The notes: generated by a model from the letters alone, not told the origin. 64,000 nucleotides of DNA from an uncultured Alphaproteobacteria bacterium (GCA_934230415.1 CAKQEW010000006.1:1-64000); one strand, 5' to 3'. Numbered from the stretch's first letter, positions 33,232-41,176 are shown. Numbers and translations: made by a program.

Positions 33232-34656
33232 ATGCTAGAATATTTACGTAATGCAGCAGACAAGCCATTGGCAAAGATTTTAATTGCCATTTTGGCGTTT
33301 TCATTTGTTGGTTGGGGTGTTGCCGAATGGATTTTCGGGGGCAGTCGTGGCGACAATACACTGGTTCGTGTTGGCCAGGGCGAGGTTACACTGCAACAAT
33401 ATAATATGGCGCGGTCGCGTGAACTGGCGCAAATGGACCGTGAACAGAGTCGGGCAATTTATACCGATGCGCAAACTGGGGCGGCGTTCACAGCGCGTGT
33501 CTTGGGCGATTTGGCAACCCAGCGTATGGCGGAAAATCGTGCCAATGATTTGGGCTTTGTCGTAACAGATGCACGTATCGCGCGCGAAATTCGCGAATTC
33601 CCAGAATTCCAGAGCAACGGTCGTTTTTCGGCATATTTGTTTAATGCCGTTCTGGCAAATTCTGGATACAGCGAGGCTGAATTTGCATCCGTTTTGCGTA
33701 ACCAGGTTTTGCGTGGATATGCACTGGGGGCGATGGCAATGCCGATGCCGGTTCCACAATTTGCACTGACCGCGGCATACAATGCACGTTATGCACAAAA
33801 GAAAATTGAATATGTGCCGGTAAAGTTTTCTGATTTCAAGGCGGGCAAACCCACCGATGCCCAGTTGCAGGAATACTATGCCGCAAATCCGCACGTTGTC
33901 CCAGAACACAGAACTGTTTCATATGTTCTGATTCCGGCGGATATGTCCAAACCAGACAGCTATGACGCGGCATATGCAACCGCGCAAAAGGTTGAAGATG
34001 ACATTATCGCGGGTGACAAAATGTCCGCGGCGGCAAAACGTCATGGTGCAAAGTATGTGTCGCTGAAATCTTTTGCGATTGATGCGCGCCCATCGGACGA
34101 TGTTATGAATGATAAAATGATTGCCCGTGTGTTTGATATGGATGCCGGGCTGGAAAGTGAACTGATTGAAACGAAGCAGGGTTTTGTGATTATGCGTGTG
34201 GATGAAATTGTGCCCCAGCATAATGCGGAATTTGCCAGTGTGAAAAAGAATCTGATTGCGGATTGGACACGTGCCGAAAATCGCAAGCAGGCATATGTTC
34301 GCGCGAATGAAATCTTGGTTGATTTGAACCAGACGGGCAAATTCGCAGGCAAAAAATTGGCGAAAAAATCTGCGACAGTGTCACGGACATCGGGTGCACC
34401 GACGGATGTCTTGGTTGCGGCGTTCCGTGCAAATGCGGGCGATAACACAATCGTTGCCGGGACCGATGCGTTTTATGTATTGCATGTGGGCGATTCGGTT
34501 GCACCAAAGGTTGATACCAAAAAAATGGCGGAACTGCGCACAGAATTGCAGAATATGTCCGCACGTGAAATTACGGATGATTATAATTCGTTCCTGATTC
34601 GGACATACCCGGTTAAAATTAATCACAAGGTTTATGACCGTTTTATTGGAAAATAA
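33232..34656 (+). CDS. ppiD: Membrane-anchored periplasmic chaperone, PpiD/SurA-like
   Basis: Assists folding of proteins leaving the Sec translocon. I chose ATG 33232 (474 residues): it opens with MLEYLRNAADKPLAKILIAILAFSFVGWGVAEWIFGG, a cytoplasmic start and single TM segment as in PpiD, after AAGGGGAACAA. A SurA_N-type helical region follows (LATQRMAENRANDLGFVVTDARIAREIREFPEFQ...). The parvulin-like part is short and poorly conserved, so isomerase activity is doubtful. A candidate promoter TTGATT-18-TATGGT lies at 33184-33213. It diverges from tpiA. Confidence 0.85.
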   Translation: MLEYLRNAADKPLAKILIAILAFSFVGWGVAEWIFGGSRGDNTLVRVGQGEVTLQQYNMARSRELAQMDREQSRAIYTDAQTGAAFTARVLGDLATQRMAENRANDLGFVVTDARIAREIREFPEFQSNGRFSAYLFNAVLANSGYSEAEFASVLRNQVLRGYALGAMAMPMPVPQFALTAAYNARYAQKKIEYVPVKFSDFKAGKPTDAQLQEYYAANPHVVPEHRTVSYVLIPADMSKPDSYDAAYATAQKVEDDIIAGDKMSAAAKRHGAKYVSLKSFAIDARPSDDVMNDKMIARVFDMDAGLESELIETKQGFVIMRVDEIVPQHNAEFASVKKNLIADWTRAENRKQAYVRANEILVDLNQTGKFAGKKLAKKSATVSRTSGAPTDVLVAAFRANAGDNTIVAGTDAFYVLHVGDSVAPKVDTKKMAELRTELQNMSAREITDDYNSFLIRTYPVKINHKVYDRFIGK

Positions 34657-34681
34657 AAAACGCCCGTTTGGGCGTTTTTAG
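34657..34681 (+). terminator. Terminator after ppiD
   Basis: AAAACGCCC-GTTT-GGGCGTTTTTAG. Confidence 0.85.
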
Positions 34682-34698
34682 TTGGGGAAATATACACT

Positions 34699-35256
34699 AT
34701 GGCGATATGGACGGACGGTCGCCCGCGATGCGCGTGGGCAAATCCAAATAACCCAGAATATGTAAAATATCACGATACCGAATGGGGACGCGCCGTGCAT
34801 GACGACGCGCGTCTGTTTGAGATGTTGTTGTTGGAATCGTTCCAGGCGGGACTGTCGTGGGAATGCGTGTTGAACAAACGAGAAAATTTCCGCCGCGCGT
34901 TTGACGGATTTGATGCGTGCCGCATTGCCAACTATACAGATACGGATGTCGCGCGATTGATGGCGGATGTGGGGATTATTCGCAATCGGCTAAAAATTCG
35001 TACGGCAATAAAAAACGCGCGCGTTTTTTTGGAAATAGTGCGCGAATTCGGTTCGTTTGACGCATACATCTGGCGCGCGGCGGGCGGGGCGGTAATTCGT
35101 GAGGCGGGCCGCACGCATTCGGAAATCTCTGACGCGATTTCACGTGACCTGCGCCGGCGGGGTATGCGATTCGTTGGCACAACAATTATTTATGCGTATT
35201 TGCAGGCCATCGGTATTATCAACGGCCACTGTGCGGATTGTTGGTGCGCAAAATAG
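34699..35256 (+). CDS. tag: DNA-3-methyladenine glycosylase I
   Basis: Base-excision repair enzyme that removes 3-methyladenine. The 185-residue product has the full family pattern: RCAWANPNNPEYVKYHDTEWG at the N-terminus (zinc Cys and His ligands), LFEMLLLESFQAGLSWECVLNKRENFRRAF (about 36-65) and the C-terminal GHCADCWC zinc site. ATG 34699 follows GGGGAAATATACACT. It ends with TAG. Followed by a MerR-type promoter and a gene remnant. Confidence 0.95.
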   Translation: MAIWTDGRPRCAWANPNNPEYVKYHDTEWGRAVHDDARLFEMLLLESFQAGLSWECVLNKRENFRRAFDGFDACRIANYTDTDVARLMADVGIIRNRLKIRTAIKNARVFLEIVREFGSFDAYIWRAAGGAVIREAGRTHSEISDAISRDLRRRGMRFVGTTIIYAYLQAIGIINGHCADCWCAK

Positions 35257-35293
35257 TTTTTTCAGGTTTTTTATCATATTGCAAAAATAATTC

Positions 35294-35324
35294 TTGACCT
35301 GGAGTTAAGTCCAGGGTTTATCCT
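35294..35324 (+). promoter_or_regulatory. MerR-type operator/promoter
   Basis: TTGACC (35294-35299) and TATCCT (35319-35324) are separated by 19 bases, the overlong spacing typical of MerR-family promoters. The spacer is a palindrome, CCTGGA-GTTAAG-TCCAGG. No merR-type gene is seen in the window. Confidence 0.7.
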
Positions 35325-35354
35325 GTGACAATGTCACAGGAAAAGGAGATGGTT

Positions 35355-35569
35355 ATGCAAACCAAAAATTGGCTGTTTTGTGGCGCGTTCGCTTGGCAAT
35401 GGCGCGCAATTTTGCCGATGCCATAAATAAAAATGGTGGTAATGCAACATTGGTTGAATTGCCAAAAATCGGAATCCATGGAAACACTCATTTCTTGATG
35501 CAAGATTTGAACAATCGTGAATTGGCCGATTTGCTGCATAAATGGTTAAAGGCCAACAAATTAAACTAA
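35355..35569 (+). pseudogene. Remnant of an alpha/beta hydrolase (C-terminal tail)
   Basis: ATG 35355 has a good AAAAGGAG site but its frame stops after 23 codons. In another frame, the region up to 35569 reads NFADAINKNGGNATLVELP, then IGIHGNTHFLMQDLNNRELADLLHKWL. This is the C-terminal end of an alpha/beta-fold hydrolase, including the conserved GNTHF around the catalytic His. The N-terminal four-fifths, with the nucleophile, are missing. A large internal deletion with frameshift is the likely history. The MerR-type promoter survives upstream. Confidence 0.65.
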
Positions 35570-35597
35570 AAACCACCGCCCCCACCCGGGGCGGTTT
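35570..35597. terminator. Terminator between remnant and XRE gene
   Basis: AACCACCGCCCC / GGGGCGGTTT stem. On the minus strand a TTTTTAG run follows, so it mainly serves the XRE gene ending at 35600. Confidence 0.7.
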
Positions 35598-35599
35598 AA

Positions 35600-35854
35600 T
35601 CATTTGCTGTAGGGCCGGTCGGTGTCAAAGAAGTATGTAATTGGTATTTCCAGTACTGCTGCAATCTGGCATAATCGCCATACCGACAGGCGGTTTTCCC
35701 CAGCTTCGTATTTCTGAATTTGTTGAAATGTTACACCAATGCGTCGCCCCAGTTCTTGTTGTGATATACCCTGGGTTTGCCGTGCGTGACGCAGAAATTC
35801 GCCCAATTCATGATTGAATTCGTTTTCTGCTGGTGTTTTAAATATTGCGGCCAT
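35600..35854 (-). CDS. XRE-family transcriptional regulator
   Basis: The 84-residue product is a single helix-turn-helix domain of Cro/C1 type: LGEFLRHARQTQGISQQELGRRIGVTFQQIQKYEAGENRLSVWRLCQIAAVLEIPITYFF, residues about 17-76. QQELGRRIGVTFQQIQKYE is the HTH. GGGGAAAAACACAA precedes the ATG at 35854. A leader of about 190 bases with strong secondary structure and a clear promoter (36055-36083) precedes it. Such regulators often control prophage or island genes. Targets unknown. Confidence 0.9.
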   Translation of the reverse strand: MAAIFKTPAENEFNHELGEFLRHARQTQGISQQELGRRIGVTFQQIQKYEAGENRLSVWRLCQIAAVLEIPITYFFDTDRPYSK

Positions 35855-36048
35855 TTGTGTTTTTCCCCATTATAAAAATACCACCCAGAAAAATCATAGG
35901 TGGTTGGAGTTTCTAACAATACACAAGTAATTGCGGGCTTATTCAATATATTCGCCACACTCCAACCACATTGTGATTGGAGAGATATATCGTTATCTCG
36001 TAACGCTTGTGCAGGGTTAGAAGCCCACAACGGCAACACGCCATTGCA
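35855..36048 (-). ncRNA. Structured leader RNA upstream of the XRE gene (C4-like?)
   Basis: Reading the minus strand from the promoter at 36083-36055. After GGGCTTCTAACCC comes the hairpin GGTTGGAGT...ACTCCAACC, with both arms well separated, then ACCACC/GGGTGGT just before the XRE ribosome-binding site. A homologously organised leader lies at 54998-55235. The look recalls phage C4-type antisense RNAs and the spurious Ash ORFs that overlap them; that identification is tentative. Confidence 0.5.
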
Positions 36049-36054
36049 ACGATA

Positions 36055-36083
36055 ATTATACAATGTTTTTCCTGAAAAAACAA
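36055..36083 (-). promoter_or_regulatory. Promoter of XRE leader, TTGTTT-17-TATAAT
   Basis: On the minus strand: TTGTTT (36083-36078), 17-base spacer, TATAAT (36060-36055). Hexamers and spacing are identical to the promoter at 55242-55270. Confidence 0.75.
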
Positions 36084-36112
36084 GAAGTGATAACGGCCGG
36101 CACGCGCCGACC

Positions 36113-36148
36113 AAAATTCAACCGCCCCGAATGGGGCGGTTGAATTTT
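36113..36148. terminator. Long perfect inverted-repeat terminator
   Basis: AAAATTCAACCGCCCC / GGGGCGGTTGAATTTT, a perfect 16-bp stem with a 4-base loop. The flanking ACCAAAATT phrase is shared with the inverted repeats at 38622 and 38806. Confidence 0.8.
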
Positions 36149-36222
36149 ATATTTTATCGGTAGGCAGCTGATACCCTCGGGCGTCGCATAGATGCGCCGT
36201 GCCTGCGGGGGGGGCCGTGATG

Positions 36223-37314
36223 TCACATTTCATGCTGGCTTTTTTCCAGTTGTGATTGTTTACGTGTGATATCATTAATTGCGATTGTCAGCGCATCCTG
36301 GCCGGCACCGCATTTTATATCGGGCGGGTATCCGTGGGTTTCAAAGTTATCTTGGGTCAGAACCCGATAATTCATACCGATGGCAATGTTGATATTACTG
36401 GTGGGCAGGTGACCCTTTACCATGTTACCATAGACCTCCATCCCGGCAGAATTGTCGCCAACAACGGTTACATTTGGGTGATGTATCATACGCAATAAAA
36501 ACATTTCTGCGCTGGAACCTGTTTTTGAATCGGTCAGGATATATATTGGCTTTTTGTATGCGGTCTTTTCATTAATACTGTAATTTTCCCCGGTGCGCAG
36601 TAATACCAGTTCATCTGATTCGGGCATGTTCGCCCACGATGTATTCTGGCTTAGTTTTTTTGCCTCTGGCGTGGCGCGTAAATAGACCCGCTTTGCACTG
36701 TCTATTTTTGTGCCGCACAGGTGCGCCGCAAACAGGTCTGAATAATAACTGCTGCCGCCATGGTTGCCACGCAAATCTACCAGCAGGGCGGATGATTGTG
36801 GTAGCATATTTTTTGCAAAATCAATAATTGTTGCCTTAACTTCGTCTGTCTTCAGCATTCTTGTAAAACCAATGGCGGCGATGTTACCCGGCAACATCTT
36901 GGTCGCAACGACGTTGGTGCCGGCGATGTTTTCGCCAACGTTGATGTGGTCATGTACAAATTTGGACTTTATTTGGGCCCCCTTAAAGCCCAGTGTTATG
37001 TGGTTATCTGGAATGCCAGAAATCACCGGGCGTACCAAGTCAAAGAATTCTTGCGCGGACATGTCGTGCGCGTTCCCGTAAATTCGGGTTAACTGTGTTA
37101 AAACCTGGCGTTTGACAATTTCATCATGTACGGGCCATCCAACATATGCACGTATTAATAAGCGTGCGAGTGCCGATACTTCGCGCTTTACTTCGGCCTG
37201 TGATAACACCTGGTTGGGTGACTGGTGGGGGGCGAACCCGGTGATTACATCATTGATGTCAGAATCGGCCAATAAAGATTTTTCCATTTCGGAAATTGAT
37301 AAAATCTTTGCCAT
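36223..37314 (-). CDS. S41-like peptidase, tandem paralogue 1
   Basis: I chose ATG 37314 (363 residues, MAKILSISEMEKSLL) after AAGGGACGC; the neighbour starts the same way. The C-terminal half has S41 (tail-specific protease) features: ALLVDLRGNHGGSSYYSDLF, then TDSKTGSSAEMFLL around residues 262-275, where the Ser of SSAE is the expected nucleophile, and NFETHGYPPDIKC near the end. No signal peptide or PDZ domain is visible, unlike secreted CtpA-type enzymes. It is probably cytoplasmic or exported by another route. Substrate unknown. Confidence 0.75.
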   Translation of the reverse strand: MAKILSISEMEKSLLADSDINDVITGFAPHQSPNQVLSQAEVKREVSALARLLIRAYVGWPVHDEIVKRQVLTQLTRIYGNAHDMSAQEFFDLVRPVISGIPDNHITLGFKGAQIKSKFVHDHINVGENIAGTNVVATKMLPGNIAAIGFTRMLKTDEVKATIIDFAKNMLPQSSALLVDLRGNHGGSSYYSDLFAAHLCGTKIDSAKRVYLRATPEAKKLSQNTSWANMPESDELVLLRTGENYSINEKTAYKKPIYILTDSKTGSSAEMFLLRMIHHPNVTVVGDNSAGMEVYGNMVKGHLPTSNINIAIGMNYRVLTQDNFETHGYPPDIKCGAGQDALTIAINDITRKQSQLEKSQHEM

Positions 37315-37364
37315 ACAGCGTCCCTTATTTACCACCGCGATTATATCACATTGGGCCAGAAAAA

Positions 37365-38462
37365 TCACGATTTTTCGTTAATATCATTAATTGCAATTGC
37401 CATTGCGTCCTGGCCGTCGTTGCATTTTATGTCGGGCGGGTATCCGTGGGTTTCAAAGTTTCGTTTACGAGGTATTTCCATATAGTGTGCGCCAATTTGG
37501 AATAAAATGCGCGAACGGGTTAGCATTCCCCAAAATACGGCCCCATATTGCAGTGCGCCAGCCGTATGCGCCCCAACCAACGTGGCATTTTTGTAATAAC
37601 GAAAATAATTTATTAATAATTCAGCCGATGATGCCGTTTTAGTATTAATCAAGAAATAAATTGGCCGCTGGTATAAACTGTTATAACCCTTTGATAATCT
37701 GAATTTTGTATTATCGGCACGCAGCGCGGGGTCATGTGTAAAATCCAAACCATCTTTTGATAATTTTGTGCATGAGTAAAATTTTCTGGCATCGTTGTTG
37801 GTGCGGATAAACATTCGGCGTGACCGCGGAATAATATCCGTGCCCAGGATGGTGTTCGCAATCATCGTTGCCAGTGTGGATGGTCCCCCAGGATTATCAC
37901 GCAAATCAATAATTAATGCGCGTGACGTATTAATCAAATCCAGAACCTGGGTTCTATATAATTCTAGCGACTGTTCAGGTAATGCAGAAAACTTCTTTAT
38001 CGCAATTATGCCAATACCATCGTGTCGCCCAATGTATACGTCTGATTCCAGGTTCTTTGCCACAATATAATTTCTGCCGACGTTTATATATTTACCACGT
38101 GTTCGGCGCAGGACACTATCGCCCAGTTTCAACAGAAAATGGTTGTCTGGAATTAATTCTGGAATTGACTGAAAACGCGCAAATAAATCACGCACAGATA
38201 TATCATTGGTCACAGAATTTAAAATATTGCATAATTCTGTTAAAATTTTCCCCTTTAATTTATCGGAGAAAAATGGATACCCCGGGTGAACGTTGATAAT
38301 GCAGCGGGCCAAGGCAGAGATTTCTGTTCGCGCCCCATACACAGTTAGTATTGATGATGGATTTTGTTGTTCAGACACCATATTGGCAATGGATAAATTT
38401 TCATCAGAAGATAAAGAAAGCAGGTGCTTTTCCATTTCAGAAACAGATAAAATTTTTGCCAT
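37365..38462 (-). CDS. S41-like peptidase, tandem paralogue 2
   Basis: I chose ATG 38462 (365 residues, MAKILSVSEMEKHLL), 50 bases upstream of paralogue 1. S41 landmarks are ALIIDLRDNPGGPSTLATMI, NTKTASSAELLINYF (nucleophile Ser about residue 280) and the same ending NFETHGYPPDIKC as paralogue 1. The two proteins are clearly homologous but well diverged over the middle. No signal peptide is seen. Tandem duplication followed by divergence within an island-like region suggests a specialised role; unproven. Confidence 0.75.
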   Translation of the reverse strand: MAKILSVSEMEKHLLSLSSDENLSIANMVSEQQNPSSILTVYGARTEISALARCIINVHPGYPFFSDKLKGKILTELCNILNSVTNDISVRDLFARFQSIPELIPDNHFLLKLGDSVLRRTRGKYINVGRNYIVAKNLESDVYIGRHDGIGIIAIKKFSALPEQSLELYRTQVLDLINTSRALIIDLRDNPGGPSTLATMIANTILGTDIIPRSRRMFIRTNNDARKFYSCTKLSKDGLDFTHDPALRADNTKFRLSKGYNSLYQRPIYFLINTKTASSAELLINYFRYYKNATLVGAHTAGALQYGAVFWGMLTRSRILFQIGAHYMEIPRKRNFETHGYPPDIKCNDGQDAMAIAINDINEKS

Positions 38463-38621
38463 ATGTAATAATCCTTGTGTCCAGATTATAATACCATAAA
38501 CATACGTCAAATGTAAATGTTATCGGCAGGGCTGCGTGGCATTCGCAACGACTCAAACTTCGTTGACACTCGTTTTCGTCTGCTTCATGTCGAACCTTGG
38601 TTCTCATCTCATTACCCCGAA

Positions 38622-38843
38622 ACCAAAAATTAAACCGGCATGAGGCCGGTTAAATTTTTGGTTGGGGCAGCTGATTCACTCGCCATGCCAGATGGGCATG
38701 GACTGCGTGGCATTCGTATGACGTTCGCGGCACTGTCGTTTGCAAACGTCAACTCATTGACGAATCAAATGACTGGCGTCATGTGGTCGAACTGCGCCGA
38801 CCACGACCAAAATTAAAACGCCCCAGATGGGGCGTTTGAATTT
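38622..38843. repeat. Duplicated tRNA-Gln 3'-end and terminator cassette
   Basis: TGGTTGGGGCAGCTGATTC at 38659-38677 repeats the 3' end of tRNA-Gln (38844-38863) with one base missing. Each copy abuts an inverted-repeat terminator: ACCAAAAATTAAACCGGC type at 38622-38662, and ACCAAAATTAAAACGCCCC type at 38806-38847. CTGCGTGGCATTCG also occurs twice (about 38530 and 38703). The rest of 38463-38843 shows no gene. The pattern resembles att-site duplication at a tRNA. Confidence 0.6.
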
Positions 38844-38917
38844 TGGTTGGGGCAGCTGGATTCGAACCAACACTGACGGAGTCAGAGTCCGGAGTTCTAC
38901 CATTAAACTATGCCCCA
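38844..38917 (-). tRNA. tRNA-Gln (anticodon CTG)
   Basis: Read on the minus strand: acceptor TGGGGCA/TGCCCCA, D-arm GTTT/GAAC, anticodon arm CCGGA-CTCTGAC-TCCGT (anticodon CTG, one mismatched pair at the base of the stem), T-arm GTTGG-TTCGAAT-CCAGC, discriminator A, and encoded CCA. Total 74 bases. CTG reads CAG, glutamine. Confidence 0.92.
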
Positions 38918-39010
38918 ATGCGTCGCGTATTATATAATGCCTTTTGCGGTTTTGCAATCAAAATTTATGATTTATTGGAAAAAGGGCCTTTTTGTGATAT
39001 TATTGCCATC

Positions 39011-39532
39011 ATGACTGTTCCATTTACTGATATTATAAAATTCCATATTGCGCGGACAAATTGCCATATTGACTGTTTGAATTATTTCGCAGGACTGTTT
39101 GGGTTGGCGTTCCCAGACCACGATATGGACAAATTTACCGAACCATACCAGACCGGTTATGCATATCATAACTATGCCGCGCATCATGTGGGCTGCACGA
39201 TTTTGCCACAACAGACGGATTTGTTTAATGCTGTGCATGATGAACATCACCGGATGCAGCCGCACCATGTCGAATACTGGGAAAATATCCGGAATATCCC
39301 GGACATTGTGCTGACCGAAATGGTGTGCGATTGGCACAGTGCGAATTTCGAGCAGCGCGAAATCCTGCGCCGTCCGGACTGCTGTACAATTGCCGAATTC
39401 TTTTACGATGTTATGTTGCCACGCGGTTTTTCACCGCACCAGGTGGAATTTTTATCGGCGGCAATTGATAAAATTGCGCGCACGGCGGACTATGACGCGG
39501 TGCGGGATATTTGGGCGCGATTGGAAAAATAA
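39011..39532 (+). CDS. DUF5662-like protein (HD-type metal-binding motif)
   Basis: I chose ATG 39011 (173 residues); the longer reading would start inside the tRNA. The chain contains LAFPDHDMDKFTEPY (about 32-46), YHNYAAHHVGC, AVHDEHHRMQPHHVEYWENI (about 74-93) and TEMVCDWHSANFEQ, giving the HD...H...HH.EYW...EM.CD pattern that I associate with DUF5662 proteins. This suggests an alpha-helical metal-binding domain. Reaction unknown. No convincing ribosome-binding site; no close operon partner. Confidence 0.65.
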   Translation: MTVPFTDIIKFHIARTNCHIDCLNYFAGLFGLAFPDHDMDKFTEPYQTGYAYHNYAAHHVGCTILPQQTDLFNAVHDEHHRMQPHHVEYWENIRNIPDIVLTEMVCDWHSANFEQREILRRPDCCTIAEFFYDVMLPRGFSPHQVEFLSAAIDKIARTADYDAVRDIWARLEK

Positions 39533-39632
39533 TCACGATTTTTGTTTGATATCCGTGTGTTTATGCCCGACTGGGGTGGGGTGAGAAATCACTCCTGTAG
39601 ATTCATGGCGGGGTGGGGCGCATAATGCGGGT

Positions 39633-40772
39633 ATGGAAACGAGAAAATTATTATTCGCGCTGGCGGTGGCAATGCCATTGGTGGCTGCAAACAATGCGGA
39701 TGCCTGTACGGGTATCACATTGAAATCCGATGACGGCGGTGTCGTTGTCGCACGTACAATTGATTGGTCCCGCGAAGAAATGGACAATATTTACATCGTT
39801 GTCCCGCGTGGCCAGGTCCAGACGGCCATATTGCCGAACAATGCGCCGGGCGGTATGCAATATACCGCAAAATACGGATATGTCGGTCTGGGGATGGAGC
39901 AGGCTGAATTTATCGTAGACGGCACGAACGAGGCCGGTTTGTCTGCGGCGTTGTTCTATTTCCCAAAATATGGTGAATACAAACCATATGATGCCGCGAT
40001 GCGCGACCAGTCCATCGGTGATTTACAGTTGGTGTCGTGGGTGTTGGCGAACTGTGCCACGATTGACGATGTGCGGACCGCGATGCAGAACCTGCGCGTG
40101 ATAAATATTGACGCGCGTGCGGATACCGTGCATTGGCGTTTTACAGAACCCAGTGGTCGCCAGGTTGTTCTGGAAATCGTGGATGGTATCCCCCAGTTTT
40201 ACGACAGCACATTGGGCGTGCTGACCAATGCGCCAGGATACCCGTGGCAGAAAACTAATTTGAACAACTATGTGAATTTGGCGCCGGGGACGGCGGGGCC
40301 GATTGATGTCAATGGTGTGCAATTGACCGCGTTTGGTTCGGGCAGTGGTTTTCACGGTCTGCCGGGTGATTTTACCCCGCCATCGCGATTCGTTCGTGCA
40401 TCGTTCTTGTCGGCGTATTCGTTGAAACAAGAAAATACATTTGATTCCGCGATGCAGGCGTTTCATATTCTGAATAACTTTGATGTGCCGACCGGTGTCC
40501 AGTTTGCGGTTGGGCGTGCGCCTGAAAATATGCCATCGGCGACCCAGTGGACGATTGCGACCGATTTAAAGAACAAGGTGATTTATTATCACACCATGTA
40601 TGACCGTACGGTTCGTTCAATTGATATGGCGGCGATTGACTTTGGTACGGTTGCGTTCCAGACACATCCGTTGGATGCGAGCAAGCGACCGACAATCATG
40701 CCCGCGCAAATTGATTATGTCGCGCCAATGGTTGTTGAAACAGACGTGGTTGTCAGTGAAACCATGGAATAA
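39633..40772 (+). CDS. Secreted Ntn-hydrolase, bile salt hydrolase / penicillin V acylase family
   Basis: Linear amide C-N hydrolase of the choloylglycine hydrolase family. The 379-residue product has a signal peptide (1-24, ending ADA), so cleavage exposes the nucleophile Cys25 (CTGITLKSDDGGVVVARTIDW). Other active-site positions are visible: Arg and Asp in ARTIDW, Asn in VLTNAPGYPWQ, Arg in PPSRFVRASFL. The family cleaves conjugated bile salts, penicillin V or N-acyl homoserine lactones; which one applies cannot be told from sequence alone. Periplasmic location is inferred. Single-gene unit with terminator at 40773-40800. Confidence 0.9.
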   Translation: METRKLLFALAVAMPLVAANNADACTGITLKSDDGGVVVARTIDWSREEMDNIYIVVPRGQVQTAILPNNAPGGMQYTAKYGYVGLGMEQAEFIVDGTNEAGLSAALFYFPKYGEYKPYDAAMRDQSIGDLQLVSWVLANCATIDDVRTAMQNLRVINIDARADTVHWRFTEPSGRQVVLEIVDGIPQFYDSTLGVLTNAPGYPWQKTNLNNYVNLAPGTAGPIDVNGVQLTAFGSGSGFHGLPGDFTPPSRFVRASFLSAYSLKQENTFDSAMQAFHILNNFDVPTGVQFAVGRAPENMPSATQWTIATDLKNKVIYYHTMYDRTVRSIDMAAIDFGTVAFQTHPLDASKRPTIMPAQIDYVAPMVVETDVVVSETME

Positions 40773-40800
40773 ATTATGCGGAATAAAATCCGCATAATTT
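40773..40800. terminator. Bidirectional terminator
   Basis: ATTATGCGG / CCGCATAAT stem with an 8-base loop, followed by TTATTATT. Confidence 0.75.
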
Positions 40801-40801
40801 A

Positions 40802-41176
40802 TTATTGCAATTTGTTTCTGTGCTGATTATACTGAACATGAATCCAAAGGGATTTGGGTTCGGGGCCTTCAACAAGCCTGTATATTGGTGATGCGCGCGA
40901 TGCGTGTGTCAAATCCGCACAGTAAAGCGGCGCATTTGCGCCATTTATTGTACGTACCCCACCGTTATGGTCGGGGATCCGCCGGTTATACAACAGGGGC
41001 AACCCAAAGACTGGTGGGGGCATTCCAATATATGATTTGTTGAAATCCCCGACCGCCAAATTTCTGTTGGCGGTTTTTTGCAATTTGTTTTGACATATGT
41101 CATGATAGGACAATTTTGCGCTTGCAAGTGTCAAAACAGATGCTATAAATGAAAGTAACAGGCAGTTAAATGCCAT
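40802..41176 (-). CDS. Possible small secreted protein (doubtful)
   Basis: The ORF from 41176 (124 residues) starts with a credible signal peptide (MAFNCLLLSFIASVLTLASA) and continues with a Pro/Tyr/Asn-containing chain with two later cysteines. Against it: no ribosome-binding site; the plus-strand promoter (41122-41149) and a plus-strand terminator (41051-41077) both lie inside it; and its own promoter would fall in the autotransporter gene. If it is not coding, the 434-base gap 40773-41206 is regulatory DNA, perhaps with a small plus-strand RNA. Confidence 0.35.
   Translation of the reverse strand: MAFNCLLLSFIASVLTLASAKLSYHDICQNKLQKTANRNLAVGDFNKSYIGMPPPVFGLPLLYNRRIPDHNGGVRTINGANAPLYCADLTHASRASPIYRLVEGPEPKSLWIHVQYNQHRNKLQ
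41051..41077 (+). terminator. Plus-strand terminator-like hairpin
   Basis: ACCGCCAA-ATTTCTG-TTGGCGGT followed by TTTTTTG: a perfect 8-bp stem with T-run. No plus-strand gene directly precedes it; a short RNA could end here. Confidence 0.55.
41122..41149 (+). promoter_or_regulatory. Promoter of the Pmp-like autotransporter
   Basis: TTGCAA (41122-41127), 16-base spacer, TATAAA (41144-41149). A perfect 12-base palindrome TGACATATGTCA (41091-41102) lies about 20 bases upstream and may bind a regulator. Confidence 0.6.

Noticed and set aside
35731..36114. Minus-strand ORF of 127 codons overlapping the XRE gene
   Set aside because: It starts upstream of the TATAAT promoter, overlaps a proven-looking HTH gene in another frame and covers the structured leader. 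It resembles the spurious Ash-type ORFs that overlie such RNAs.
38754..38957. Minus-strand ORF of 67 codons
   Set aside because: It is the translation of tRNA-Gln and its terminator.
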